A DNA stretch of 64,000 bases from Paenibacillus catalpae (GTDB lineage: Bacteria > Bacillota > Bacilli > Paenibacillales > Paenibacillaceae), in contig NZ_FOMT01000001.1 in NCBI RefSeq assembly GCF_900112695.1, positions 1,612,001 through 1,676,000 of the forward strand, written 5' to 3'. Shown one piece after another: positions 45,786 through 54,569 of this stretch. The translations under genes and the position numbers were made by a program. The notes under the pieces were generated by a model, which saw only the letters and a list, made by a program, of their open reading frames with translations, was not told the origin of the DNA and did no database searches. Position 1 is the first letter of the stretch, and each line of letters opens with the position of its first letter.

Positions 45786-46784
45786 TTGAAGAAACTGCAT
45801 CTAATCGTCTTACCACTGTTATTGCTAACGCTGCTGATGAGCGCCTGCGGCAATAACAGCACGAACAACGGCAATAACGCTGCAAGCAGTAATGAAGCTA
45901 GTCCATCGAACACTGCATCAACTGAACCATCCCCGGAAGAAAGCAAAGCTCCGGAAGGCTATGTGCCAACTGAGCTGACTGTACAATTTGTACCCTCGCA
46001 GAATGCGGATACACTCGAAGCCAAAGCAAAGCCGCTTGAAAAGCTGCTGAGTGATAAGCTGGGCATCCCGGTTAAGGTCAGCGTATCGACTGACTACAAC
46101 ACCATTATTGAAGCTATGGCATCGAAAAAGGTTGATGTAGGCTTCCTGCCTCCAACGGCTTATGTTCTGGCGAAAGAAAAAGGCGCTGCCGAAGTTATGC
46201 TGCAAGCGCAGCGTTTTGGCGTGGATGACGCTACCGGCGCTCCTACAACCGATTTGGTGGATAACTACAAATCGATGATTATCGTGAAGAAAGATTCGCC
46301 GATTCAATCCGTTGCCGATCTCAAAGGCAAGAAAATCGCTTACCAGAACGTTACTTCCTCTGCCGGTTATGTGTGGCCTGCAGCTTCGCTGATGGATGCA
46401 GGACTTGATCCGCTCAAAGACGTTCAGCCGATTACGGTCAAAGGCCATGATCAAGGCGTACTTGCCGTACTGAACGGCGACGTGGATGCCGCTGCTATTT
46501 TCCAGGATGCACGTACCATCGTATCGAAGGATTATCCAAAAGTATTTGAAGATACACGTGTACTTGCATTTACGGAACCAATCCCTAACGATACAATCAG
46601 CGTTCGCTCGGATATGAATGCAGATTGGGTTGCAAAGATTCAACAAGCCTTTATCGATATCGGCACTGATCCCGAAGGCCATCAAATTATTTTCGACGTT
46701 TACTCGCATCAAGGCTACGTGAAGTCGGATGACAGCGTGTTTGATATCGTTCGCCAGTATAACGAAAAAGTTAAAACCGAGTAG
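45786..46784 (+). CDS. phnD: Phosphonate/phosphate-type ABC transporter substrate-binding lipoprotein
   Basis: 332 residues. Lipobox MSAC with a Ser/Asn-rich linker, then the PhnD fold: ELTVQFVPSQNADTLEAKAK, VDVGFLPPTAYVLAKEKGA, DLKGKKIAYQNVTSSAGYVW. TTG 45786 follows GGAGGG by seven bases; the ORF can be opened at 45771 but that codon overlaps the ribosome site. PhnD-family proteins bind phosphonates, phosphite, hypophosphite or methylphosphonate. No C-P lyase or phosphonatase gene is present in the window. Confidence 0.9.
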   Translation: MKKLHLIVLPLLLLTLLMSACGNNSTNNGNNAASSNEASPSNTASTEPSPEESKAPEGYVPTELTVQFVPSQNADTLEAKAKPLEKLLSDKLGIPVKVSVSTDYNTIIEAMASKKVDVGFLPPTAYVLAKEKGAAEVMLQAQRFGVDDATGAPTTDLVDNYKSMIIVKKDSPIQSVADLKGKKIAYQNVTSSAGYVWPAASLMDAGLDPLKDVQPITVKGHDQGVLAVLNGDVDAAAIFQDARTIVSKDYPKVFEDTRVLAFTEPIPNDTISVRSDMNADWVAKIQQAFIDIGTDPEGHQIIFDVYSHQGYVKSDDSVFDIVRQYNEKVKTE

Positions 46785-46815
46785 TACCTGTCTTCTGTTG
46801 CCCATTCAGGCTTCG

Positions 46816-46858
46816 GACAAGCCAGTACAACGCCGCCTGCGGCCTGTACTGGCTTGTG
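46816..46858 (+). other. Intercistronic hairpin between phnD and phnC
   Basis: GACAAGCCAGTACA pairs with TGTACTGGCTTGTGC over 13-14 bp and lacks a T run. Such hairpins after binding-protein genes commonly protect the upstream mRNA and lower expression of the downstream ATPase gene. Confidence 0.7.
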
Positions 46859-46892
46859 CCGTTATCCGAAACTATCAAAAAGGATGATACTC

Positions 46893-47666
46893 ATGATCGA
46901 GCTTCGCCATGTGACGAAAATTTACCCGAATGCAACCAAAGGGTTAAATGATATTAATCTGACCATACAGGAGGGCGAATTTGTCGCTATTGTCGGGTTG
47001 TCCGGCGCAGGCAAATCCACCCTCCTCCGCTCTATTAACCGTCTTCATGATATTTCTGAAGGAGAAATTATCATTAACGGTCATTCCATTACGAAAGCCA
47101 AAGGCCAAAAGCTTCGGCTGATCCGGCGGAATATCGGCATGATTTTCCAAAGCTTTAATCTGGTTAAGAGATCCTCCGTTATTCGGAACGTATTAGCCGG
47201 ACGGGTCGGCTATCACTCCACGCTTCGAACGTTAACCGGACGTTTTCCGAAGCTGGACATTGAGCTGGCTTTCGAAGCGTTAAGCAGGGTTAATATCGCG
47301 GAGAAAGCCTACTCTCGGGCGGATGAGCTGTCAGGCGGGCAGCAGCAGCGCGTGGCGATTGCTCGTGTTCTTGCCCAAGAAGCCAAGATCATTCTGGCAG
47401 ACGAGCCGGTCGCCTCTCTAGATCCGTTAACGACCAAGCAGGTCATGGACGATCTGAAGAAGATTAATTTGGAGCTGGGCATTACAACCATTGTTAACCT
47501 GCATTTTATCGATCTGGCCAGAACCTATGCCACCCGCATTATTGGGCTGCGTGCCGGTGAAGTTGTCTTTGACGGCCCTGTGTCCGAGGCCACAGATGAA
47601 CGGTTTGCCGAAATTTACGGCCGTCCTCTTGGTCAGGATGAGCTGCTTGATGAGGCTGTCGTATGA
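46893..47666 (+). CDS. phnC: Phosphonate-type ABC transporter ATP-binding protein
   Basis: 257 residues. Walker [11 protein letters not shown], signature [12 protein letters not shown], Walker [14 protein letters not shown] and H-loop [15 protein letters not shown] are complete. The segment [20 protein letters not shown] is typical of PhnC. ATG 46893 follows AAAGGATGATACTC; an upstream start at 46854 lies within the intercistronic hairpin. It overlaps phnE by 4 bp. Confidence 0.92.
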   Translation: MIELRHVTKIYPNATKGLNDINLTIQEGEFVAIVGLSGAGKSTLLRSINRLHDISEGEIIINGHSITKAKGQKLRLIRRNIGMIFQSFNLVKRSSVIRNVLAGRVGYHSTLRTLTGRFPKLDIELAFEALSRVNIAEKAYSRADELSGGQQQRVAIARVLAQEAKIILADEPVASLDPLTTKQVMDDLKKINLELGITTIVNLHFIDLARTYATRIIGLRAGEVVFDGPVSEATDERFAEIYGRPLGQDELLDEAVV

Positions 47667-48478
47667 GCTTACATATAAAGATGGAAACGAATGTGCATAA
47701 CCAATCAGCTAGACCTAAGCCGCCGGGCCGAATCAAGCATTATTTGACCGCAGTCCTGATCCTGGCACTGATCTGGGGAAGCAGCAGACAAACCGACGCC
47801 TCATTTGCTGAGCTGTTCACGGGAATGCCAAACATGATGGATTTGCTGAAGCAAATGTTCCCCCCGCGCTGGAGCTACTTCGACAATATCGTGCACGGCA
47901 TGCTGGAAACGATCCGGATGGCACTCATAGGCACAACGATCGGTACTATAGTCGCGATCCCGGTTACCTTGTTATGTGCCAGCAATCTGGCGCCGAGCCG
48001 CTGGCTGTACCACCTGTCCCGCCTGCTCCTTAACCTGGTCAGAACGATACCGGATTTGCTTCTTGCCGCCATTTTCGTATCCGTATTTGGACTTGGCCCC
48101 GTGCCGGGCATCCTGGCTTTGACGGTATTCACCGTTGGCTTGATCTCCAAATTAACGTATGAACTGCTGGAGACCATTGACCGCGGTCCGATTGAAGCGC
48201 TGACGGCTGCCGGCGGGAATTATATTCAAAGAATCGTGTACGGCGTTGTACCGCAAATTCAAGCGAATTTCATGTCCTTTGTTCTATATACGTTCGAAAT
48301 TAATGTTCGCGCAGCTGCTGTACTGGGACTGGTTGGCGCAGGCGGCATCGGTCTTTATTACGAGGCTACACTTGGCTTTCTAGAGTATGACAAGACCTGT
48401 GTCATTATCCTCTTTACGTTAGCCGTCGTTCTGCTTATTGATTATGCGGGCACAAAGCTGAGGGAGAAACTGCTATGA
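47663..48478 (+). CDS. phnE: Phosphonate-type ABC transporter permease 1
   Basis: 271 residues, about six membrane helices. The EAA loop [33 protein letters not shown] that docks the ATPase is clear, as is the ending [20 protein letters not shown]. The start overlaps phnC (ATGA) and the stop overlaps the next permease, so translation is coupled. Forms a heterodimeric channel with the next protein. Confidence 0.92.
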   Translation: MSLHIKMETNVHNQSARPKPPGRIKHYLTAVLILALIWGSSRQTDASFAELFTGMPNMMDLLKQMFPPRWSYFDNIVHGMLETIRMALIGTTIGTIVAIPVTLLCASNLAPSRWLYHLSRLLLNLVRTIPDLLLAAIFVSVFGLGPVPGILALTVFTVGLISKLTYELLETIDRGPIEALTAAGGNYIQRIVYGVVPQIQANFMSFVLYTFEINVRAAAVLGLVGAGGIGLYYEATLGFLEYDKTCVIILFTLAVVLLIDYAGTKLREKLL

Positions 48479-49269
48479 ATCAAGTTATGATCACTAAACC
48501 TAGAAAAAGCCCGTATCGCTGGCTTGTCTATATCGCCCTTCTTGCCGTATATATCTGGGCCTTCAGCGGAATTCCGTTCACCGGTATAAAGGAAACCGCA
48601 GGAACAGTTATTCAGTCGATCGCAAGAGGACTGTTCGCACCGGATTGGGACTATGTCTATCTCCCCGAAGGCGAAGATCTGCTGCGCGGTCTGCTCGACA
48701 CCCTTGCTATCTCTGTACTCGGGACCGTTATTTCCGCTCTCGTAAGTATTCCATTCGCATTCTGGGCTGCTACGAATATAAACCGTTTCCGTCCAGTTTC
48801 CGGTACGGGAAAGGTTACACTTAGCTTCGTCCGCACCTTCCCGGAGCTTGTTATGGCCCTACTCTTCATCAAGGCTGTTGGCCCCGGCTCCTTCGCAGGT
48901 GTTCTTGCCCTTGGCCTTCATTCGGTCGGCATGCTTGGCAAGCTGTATGCGGAAGAGATTGAGAATATTGACCGCGGACCATCCGAGGCACTCCTGGCGG
49001 CAGGAGCCAATCGCCTTCAACTTCTGTGGTTCGCCGTACTGCCGCAGGTTCTTCCAGGCTTCTTGTCAATCAGCTTATTACGATTTGAGATTAACATCCG
49101 CTCCGCGACAATCCTTGGCTTCATCGGAGCAGGCGGAATCGGCACTCCGCTTATCTTCGCCCTAAACACCCGTCATTGGGACCGGGTTGGCATTATCCTG
49201 CTCGGGATCGTTATTATGATCACGATCATCGACCTCATCTCCGGCGCTGTCCGGAAGAAGCTGGTGTAA
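48475..49269 (+). CDS. phnE: Phosphonate-type ABC transporter permease 2
   Basis: 264 residues, paralogue of the preceding permease with EEIENIDRGPSEALLAAGANRLQ as EAA loop and the ending GAGGIGTPLIFALN. Two different PhnE subunits are usual in Bacillales phnDCEE operons. Last gene of the operon; no clear terminator is visible in the 180 bases before the YjcZ-like gene. Confidence 0.92.
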   Translation: MNQVMITKPRKSPYRWLVYIALLAVYIWAFSGIPFTGIKETAGTVIQSIARGLFAPDWDYVYLPEGEDLLRGLLDTLAISVLGTVISALVSIPFAFWAATNINRFRPVSGTGKVTLSFVRTFPELVMALLFIKAVGPGSFAGVLALGLHSVGMLGKLYAEEIENIDRGPSEALLAAGANRLQLLWFAVLPQVLPGFLSISLLRFEINIRSATILGFIGAGGIGTPLIFALNTRHWDRVGIILLGIVIMITIIDLISGAVRKKLV

Positions 49270-49450
49270 TACGTAAGGCACGACAGCAAGCGGAAAGAAA
49301 TACCCCGTCCGTACGCATATTCACTTACGTAACACTTAGCCTGGAGGGGCAAATGGAATTGGTCAAATGCCTCGGGGGCAAATACCCAAGCACTTCCCCT
49401 CCCCATACATATATTAAAGTATACTCCAGACGTAAGGAGGTGTTGTGAAT

Positions 49451-49609
49451 ATGTCAGGACTTGGTCATGGTTTCAATAACGTCGGATCAATTCTTGTGTT
49501 GTTCATCTTGCTGGTGATCATCGTCTGCGGTTGTGGTTTTGTAGGCGGTTGGGGCGGCGGTTGCGGCCCACAAGTTGGAGGCGTAGGTACAGGTAAAGGT
49601 TACTACTAA
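49451..49609 (+). CDS. YjcZ-family sporulation peptide
   Basis: 52 residues behind a TAAGGAGGTG ribosome site. One membrane helix (SILVLFILLVIIVCGCGFVG) with a Gly/Cys-rich tail (GGWGGGCGP), the pattern of the YjcZ/CotR-like tiny membrane proteins abundant in Bacillales spores. A CATATATTA at 49408-49416 fits a sigma-K -10 (CATAnnnTA) but a matching -35 is not clear. Followed by its own terminator. Confidence 0.85.
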   Translation: MSGLGHGFNNVGSILVLFILLVIIVCGCGFVGGWGGGCGPQVGGVGTGKGYY

Positions 49610-49668
49610 TAACTGAAGCATCATGCCTCCATGATTGCGGACAAAAGTTATTTCTCTAAAAATATAAT

Positions 49669-49700
49669 AACAAAAGACCCCTCCTCAGGGGTCTTTTGTT
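49669..49700 (+). terminator. Terminator after YjcZ-like gene 1
   Basis: AACAAAAGACCCCT pairs with AGGGGTCTTTTGTT, loop CCTC; a perfect 14-bp stem. Confidence 0.92.
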
Positions 49701-49854
49701 CGTTTGCGCGACAGGTCATCTATCTATCAAGGTTATTGATCCTCTAAGGTCAGTTGGAAATAGTCTTCTATCTAGCGGGTATTGGTCCAAGCAATTCATA
49801 ACATAGAAGCATAATCTATAGTGTATTCTAAATTACTAGGAGGTTTTATTCTTA

Positions 49855-49986
49855 ATGGCTTCTTCCGGTTTCATTCTTGTCCTGTTCATCTTGTTGGTCA
49901 TTATTGCTTGCAGCTGTGGTATTTTTGGTGGCAGCAGCGGCTGCGGTCCTGTTCACGGCGGTTATCGTGATAAAAAAGAAAGCTAA
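49855..49986 (+). CDS. YjcZ-family sporulation peptide, second copy
   Basis: 43 residues after an AGGAGG ribosome site. Shares the helix FILVLFILLVIIACSCG with the first copy, then Gly/Ser/Cys residues and a charged tail RDKKES that the first lacks. CATAATCTA at 49810-49818 matches CATAnnnTA, a mother-cell type -10; no convincing -35. Separately transcribed, between two terminators. Confidence 0.8.
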   Translation: MASSGFILVLFILLVIIACSCGIFGGSSGCGPVHGGYRDKKES

Positions 49987-50026
49987 AACAAACAAAACGG
50001 CCCCTCACGGGGCCTTTTGTTTGTTT
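49987..50026. terminator. Terminator, YjcZ-like gene 2 and SDR gene
   Basis: AAACAAACAAAA.GGCCCC pairs with GGGGCC.TTTTGTTTGTTT, loop TCAC. The convergent SDR stop reaches into it. Confidence 0.9.
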
Positions 50027-50807
50027 ATTTGCCGGAATCGGCCAGCATGGCATCAACCGATTTACTCATTTGCTTGAATATAAAATTTGGCGCCAATCGG
50101 CTCATTATCTTGAGCAGATTGCTTTGGCCTGGACGAATCTCAAGCTGATCCCGTTCCATGGCTTTGATCACATCATCCACAAGCTTCGCGACCTCCATCG
50201 GCACGCTGCCCTTCATATCATTCACCTCAAAAGCATCTACAAGCGTCGTTTTCGTTAATGGAGGTGCCAGCTCAAATACTCGAACGGTTGTATTCTTAAG
50301 CTGAGCCCGCAAGGATCGGGTATAAGAATGAACGCCGGCTTTTGTCGCGCCGTATACTGGCGAAATCGCGAAAGGAACAAAAGCAAGTGCCGACGACACG
50401 TTCATAATGGCGGCAGAGGGCTGATTTATTAATTGAGGCAGGAATTGATTTACCATGCGGATCGGACCGCTCAAGTTCGTCTCGATCTCGCGGTTAATGT
50501 CGATCAGATCGATCTCTTTGGTCTGCAGGTTGATTTTGCGCATTAACCCGGCATTATTAACAAGCATATTAAGCCCCGGGAACTGTGCGCATACGCGGCT
50601 GTGAAGCTCAGCAATCGCTTCAGGATCCGTAACATCACAGGCGAACGTATGCAGCTCCGGATATTGTATTTTCGCTCGCTCAAGCTTGGCCTGATCACGG
50701 CCGGATATAATAACCGTATTGCCCATTTCAAGCAAGCGGCCGGCAAGCTCCAGTCCGATGCCTGACGCACCGCCTGTAATTAGAATGATATTGGAATGAA
50801 GTTTCAT
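50025..50807 (-). CDS. Short-chain dehydrogenase/reductase (DltE-like)
   Basis: 260 residues. Cofactor motif TGGASGIG near residue 11, NNAG, and the catalytic YGATKAG (Tyr...Lys) with the preceding Ser in NVSSALAF. Closest by eye to DltE/YusR-like SDRs of Bacillales. No D-alanylation genes are adjacent. Substrate unknown. Ribosome site AAGGGACAAG before the ATG. Confidence 0.88.
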   Translation of the reverse strand: MKLHSNIILITGGASGIGLELAGRLLEMGNTVIISGRDQAKLERAKIQYPELHTFACDVTDPEAIAELHSRVCAQFPGLNMLVNNAGLMRKINLQTKEIDLIDINREIETNLSGPIRMVNQFLPQLINQPSAAIMNVSSALAFVPFAISPVYGATKAGVHSYTRSLRAQLKNTTVRVFELAPPLTKTTLVDAFEVNDMKGSVPMEVAKLVDDVIKAMERDQLEIRPGQSNLLKIMSRLAPNFIFKQMSKSVDAMLADSGK

Positions 50808-50899
50808 TGGACTTGTCCCTTCGCTTTAACTTTATCGGCTGTATTTTACCATTTCGCGCTCCGTTTTGTCACCAAAATCAGGAATTTCGACTCTTTGGA

Positions 50900-50931
50900 A
50901 AACAAAAACAGAGGAACTAAAGTCCCTCTGC
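50900..50931 (-). terminator. Terminator of the oatA-sigV-rsiV operon
   Basis: CAGAGG.ACT pairs with AGT.CCTCTG, followed on the minus strand by TTTTTGTTTT. Confidence 0.85.
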
Positions 50932-50939
50932 CGTTGGCT

Positions 50940-51833
50940 TTATTTAATATAGTTGTGGCTCACCAGATCGCCTTCAATCGCTTCCGTTGGAATGACAAAC
51001 TCGACTATGCCCATAGAGCCCGGAGCAACCTCATATTTATTAAAGACGATAACCAATTTGCCGTCCTTGTTGATATAGAAGCTCTGATCCTTCTTTATCG
51101 ACGAGAACGATTCCTCTATCGAGATATAGTCCGTTGCTCCGGCAATCCAATAGATCTTGTTGTCATCGCCTTTCATCTGCTCTTTCATTTGGGCAATAAT
51201 ATTGTCGCTTATTTGCTTAACATACTGTTCATCCTGGAACAGCATCGGCAGCGTAATCAGTCTCTGATTTTTCTTGTCAATGGTATCAAACTGCATCACC
51301 GTGGATGAAGATGCCGCTGTCTGCACGATATAACGGCCGATCGAGAATATCGTATCGTTATCCGTCTTCACTTCATATCCGGCATCTACACCGACATGTG
51401 CGTCGTTTAGACCTTGCTTCTTCAGTTCTTCAATCTCAGCCTGGAATTGGTCATACAACGCTTTACTCTCGTCCAAATACTTCTGATTCAATCCAAGCTG
51501 CAGCTCTTTGTTTTCCATGTTGGTAATCGCCGGGACTTTTATGTCTGCATCGTAATTCGATTCCTTCACCTTGAATTCTTGCAGCGTAAGGACCTTTATA
51601 ATTCGTTCGACGCCAGGTATAGAGGAAAAAGCATTCGCAACCGTTGTACTGGCATTTATGGCAATCAGAAATACAAGAATAGCTGCCGCTGCCGTCATCC
51701 CTTTCACCTTCAGACGCTTCACTTTGCGTGTACGCAAGGCTTCCTTGATTGAACGGTTAACGAGCAGGTCCAGCTCCTCCGGAATGGGCACCGACTGGTA
51801 CTCCTTTCGAAGATGCTCCAGTATATCATTCAT
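50940..51833 (-). CDS. rsiV: RsiV-like anti-sigma factor (lysozyme sensor family)
   Basis: 297 residues. Cytoplasmic N-terminus of about 45 residues, one membrane helix (TAAAAILVFLIAINAS), then an extracellular part with the DUF4163/DUF3298 layout seen in RsiV. Ala-Asn-Ala at 66-68 just after the helix is a good signal peptidase site; B. subtilis RsiV is cut by signal peptidase when it binds lysozyme, freeing SigV. The gene overlaps sigV by one base and ends the operon. Lysozyme sensing here is inferred from the architecture. Confidence 0.82.
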   Translation of the reverse strand: MNDILEHLRKEYQSVPIPEELDLLVNRSIKEALRTRKVKRLKVKGMTAAAAILVFLIAINASTTVANAFSSIPGVERIIKVLTLQEFKVKESNYDADIKVPAITNMENKELQLGLNQKYLDESKALYDQFQAEIEELKKQGLNDAHVGVDAGYEVKTDNDTIFSIGRYIVQTAASSSTVMQFDTIDKKNQRLITLPMLFQDEQYVKQISDNIIAQMKEQMKGDDNKIYWIAGATDYISIEESFSSIKKDQSFYINKDGKLVIVFNKYEVAPGSMGIVEFVIPTEAIEGDLVSHNYIK

Positions 51834-52345
51834 TACTTAGTCTCCTTTAAGGAAGTATCCTTCAGTTTCACGCGAAGCAGCCTTAACGCCTGGTAGAGCC
51901 TGGTTTTGACCGTATTGACATTCTCGTGAAGCACGTCCGCTACCTCTTCAATCTTCAAATCTTCGAAATAACGAAGGACAACAACCTCCCGGTATTTAGA
52001 GGGCAAATCCTCGAGCGTTCTGGCCAGATCAATGTCCGTGTACGAATCTTCCGTACCCATTGCGTAAAATTCCAGCTTTTCCTGCTCCATGGAATGTACT
52101 CTCTTATGTTTGCGTAAGAAATCCAAAGAGGTATTGATGACAATACGGTAGAACCAGCTCTTGACTACCGCTTTATCCTTCAACAGCTCGATACTTGTCA
52201 TCGCTTTATAAATCGCGTCCTGCACAATATCGAGTGCATCCTCTTTGTTTTTGACATAGCTATATGCCAGCCGGTAAATGTTTTCTTTGTTCTCCGTTAT
52301 ACAATCCGTCAGTATTTGATCGGTCTTTCTGTTCATGGCCGGCAT
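51833..52345 (-). CDS. sigV: ECF sigma factor, SigV type
   Basis: 170 residues. Region 2 NIYRLAYSYVKNKEDALDIVQDAIYKAM and region 4 LPSKYREVVVLRYFEDLKIEEVADVL are both clear. It sits between an O-acetyltransferase gene and an RsiV-like anti-sigma gene, which identifies it as SigV-like. Starts at ATG 52345 or 52336; AGAAGG serves either. Transcribed from the ECF-type promoter ahead of oatA, giving positive feedback. Confidence 0.85.
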   Translation of the reverse strand: MPAMNRKTDQILTDCITENKENIYRLAYSYVKNKEDALDIVQDAIYKAMTSIELLKDKAVVKSWFYRIVINTSLDFLRKHKRVHSMEQEKLEFYAMGTEDSYTDIDLARTLEDLPSKYREVVVLRYFEDLKIEEVADVLHENVNTVKTRLYQALRLLRVKLKDTSLKETK

Positions 52346-52363
52346 ACCCTTCTCTATATATGG

Positions 52364-54436
52364 TCACTTTGCGATAGCATCCATAAGCATAGCCGCATAA
52401 AACTCAGCGCCTTCCCGCTTTAAGTGAACGCCATCTTTGGAGAAATATTCGTCCTTCCCTTCACTTGCAGAATACCAGTCTACTACGGTGACATGACTGA
52501 AATCCTTGGCAATTTTAGGAATCATTTTATTCACCGCATCCTGCCAATTCCGCGGAACCCGCGTATTGACGAGGTAGATATGGTCTACCTTATCCAAGGA
52601 CTGAATCAAAGCTATGAGCTGCTTGCTTGTAAACGCACCGTTCGTGCCCAGCTCAATAACAACCGTGCTGCCCAGTTTATTGTCAGCCTTCAACTGATCA
52701 ATAACTTCCTGTGCCTGCCTCATCTGACGTCCGACTTTCCCGTCAATCACAATGCCTGGAAGATGTTTCTCCAGAAACGGCGCAGCATCCAGAATGACGG
52801 AATCGCCGATAACGGTAATGCCTTTGCCGGATTGATGCACGGGAGGTTTCGTTGTCTCTGGCGGCGGAGTCTGGTCCGCCAAGTCCTTATCCGGCTCTTC
52901 ATTGGCGCCCTCCTCCCCGCCCGCAGGTTGTTCGGATGATGGCGGTGTTGACGGTTCCGTTGAAGGCTTTGTTGACGGTTCCGTTGACGGTTCCTTGGAC
53001 GGCTCCGGCGTATGTTCCGGCTTAACGGTATGGTCTGGCTCTTTAGACGGTTTACCCGTACCCGTGTGATTTGTATTCTCATGAGCGTTACTGACATCAG
53101 GCGTCGTCTCATTCTCTTGAATGGGTTTATCGACGGTCTGATCATCCTCTTTACCCCCACCGTTTGGCGTTTGGGTTGGCGGCTGCACATTATAATCAGG
53201 CTTGCTGTCACTGTCTTGAGAAGCAACCGGTACAGATGCCGGTTTGGCCTTCAGCAGGTAATTTCCGAACGTGCTAGGTGCGAGCAATAAAGGAATAATG
53301 ATAATAAGTGCTAGTGGCTGTACACCAAGCCATCTGACGGATAATACATTCCGAAGCTTCTCCCGAAGCGAGCCGCGGCGCAGCGGTTCCTCTACAAATT
53401 TGTAGGATAATGCTGCCAGTACAAAGCTTGCCGCAAGCTGTACGACAATCAGAAGTACGTTTGGATGACTTGCCTGGTTAGACGGATTAGTCAAGATAAT
53501 AACGGGATAATGCCAAATATATAAGCTGTAGGAACGAACGCCAATCCAGCGGAGCGGACGGATTCCCATTGCTTTGCCCAGCAAGCCTGCAGGATGAGCA
53601 AGTACAGCGATCACAATAGCGGTCAGAATAGACAAACCAATAAATCCGCCCCTGTATAACGAAGCATCATATTCATTCATTCGGTACATCATGACGATAA
53701 GTACGATCAGACCGGCACCGCCAAGAATATCCATCGTATACCGGGAAGCTTTTGAAACGGTTGCATTAAGTTTATTACTTGGCCATATAACAGCAAGCGC
53801 AGCTCCAATCAAGAGACCAAACATGCGGGTATCGGTTCCATAATAAACGCGGCTTGGGTCGGAACCGGGTACATACAGAAAAGCCATGGCCAATGCCGAT
53901 GCGACTGCTGCCCCAAGAATGAGGATAAACAGCTTACCGCGGCGGTGAGTCAAGAGCAGGAACAGCGGCCATATCAGGTAAAATTGCTCTTCAATGGACA
54001 AGGACCATAAATGACCGATTGGGGACGGCGGACCAAAACTTTCGAAATACGAGACCTGATGAAAGATAAGCCACCAATTGTTAAAGTAGAATATGGAAGA
54101 TAAGTAGTCACCTTGCAAATGGTTCAATCTATTGGGATCGAGGAACAACAGCCATATGGCAACAAACAGCAGCATACAGAACATCGCGGGAAGTAACCTG
54201 CGAGCCCTTCTTATCCAGAAGTCCTTGAGGTCTAGCTTACCGTAACGCTGTTTCTGGATTAAGATTTGATCGGTAATGAGGTATCCGGAGATGACAAAAA
54301 AGATGGCAACTCCTATTAATCCCCCTTGCGCCCACTTCATGTTCAGATGGTACGCGATAACGGCGAGCACCGATAAAGCCCGTAATCCGTCTATTCCTGG
54401 CATATAACGTTTCTTGCTGTTCATGTTGTCTTCCAT
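52364..54436 (-). CDS. oatA: Peptidoglycan O-acetyltransferase
   Basis: 690 residues. Acyltransferase-3 domain of about ten membrane helices (GIDGLRALSVLAVIAYHLN, GHLWSLSIEEQFYLIWP), residues 1-390; a disordered linker rich in Pro, Thr, Ser and Lys-Glu (repeated EPSTEPST); and an extracellular SGNH esterase-like domain with GDSVILDAAP and the late DGVHLKREG supplying the Asp-His pair. It acetylates MurNAc, making the wall resistant to lysozyme. It heads the operon oatA-sigV-rsiV, whereas B. subtilis has sigV first. Confidence 0.9.
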   Translation of the reverse strand: MEDNMNSKKRYMPGIDGLRALSVLAVIAYHLNMKWAQGGLIGVAIFFVISGYLITDQILIQKQRYGKLDLKDFWIRRARRLLPAMFCMLLFVAIWLLFLDPNRLNHLQGDYLSSIFYFNNWWLIFHQVSYFESFGPPSPIGHLWSLSIEEQFYLIWPLFLLLTHRRGKLFILILGAAVASALAMAFLYVPGSDPSRVYYGTDTRMFGLLIGAALAVIWPSNKLNATVSKASRYTMDILGGAGLIVLIVMMYRMNEYDASLYRGGFIGLSILTAIVIAVLAHPAGLLGKAMGIRPLRWIGVRSYSLYIWHYPVIILTNPSNQASHPNVLLIVVQLAASFVLAALSYKFVEEPLRRGSLREKLRNVLSVRWLGVQPLALIIIIPLLLAPSTFGNYLLKAKPASVPVASQDSDSKPDYNVQPPTQTPNGGGKEDDQTVDKPIQENETTPDVSNAHENTNHTGTGKPSKEPDHTVKPEHTPEPSKEPSTEPSTKPSTEPSTPPSSEQPAGGEEGANEEPDKDLADQTPPPETTKPPVHQSGKGITVIGDSVILDAAPFLEKHLPGIVIDGKVGRQMRQAQEVIDQLKADNKLGSTVVIELGTNGAFTSKQLIALIQSLDKVDHIYLVNTRVPRNWQDAVNKMIPKIAKDFSHVTVVDWYSASEGKDEYFSKDGVHLKREGAEFYAAMLMDAIAK

Positions 54437-54481
54437 TGCTGCTTCCGTCCCTTACTTATTAAATAATTGCTATGTATTCAA

Positions 54482-54508
54482 GACGCAACAGCCCCCCAAA
54501 AAGTTTGC
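54482..54508 (-). promoter_or_regulatory. ECF (SigV-type) promoter of oatA-sigV-rsiV
   Basis: GCAAAC (54503-54508) with the TTTTT tract typical just after an ECF -35, 17-bp spacer, CGTC (54482-54485). It resembles the TGAAAC-N16/17-CGTC promoters of sigV, sigM and sigX regulons. Confidence 0.7.
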
Positions 54509-54529
54509 TCTCCTAGATGGAAATTTCAA

Positions 54530-54569
54530 ACAAAAAACCAGCATTCCTTGTCTTCAAGGAATGCTGGTT
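54530..54569 (-). terminator. Terminator of the MocR gene
   Basis: AACCAGCATTCCTTG pairs with CAAGGAATGCTGGTT, loop of four bases, then TTTTTT on the minus strand. It overlaps the last codons of the gene. Confidence 0.92.

Noticed and set aside
45918-46805. 295-codon minus-strand open frame over phnD
   Set aside because: Antisense to a clear PhnD gene; the Cys/His/Arg-rich translation has no recognisable features.
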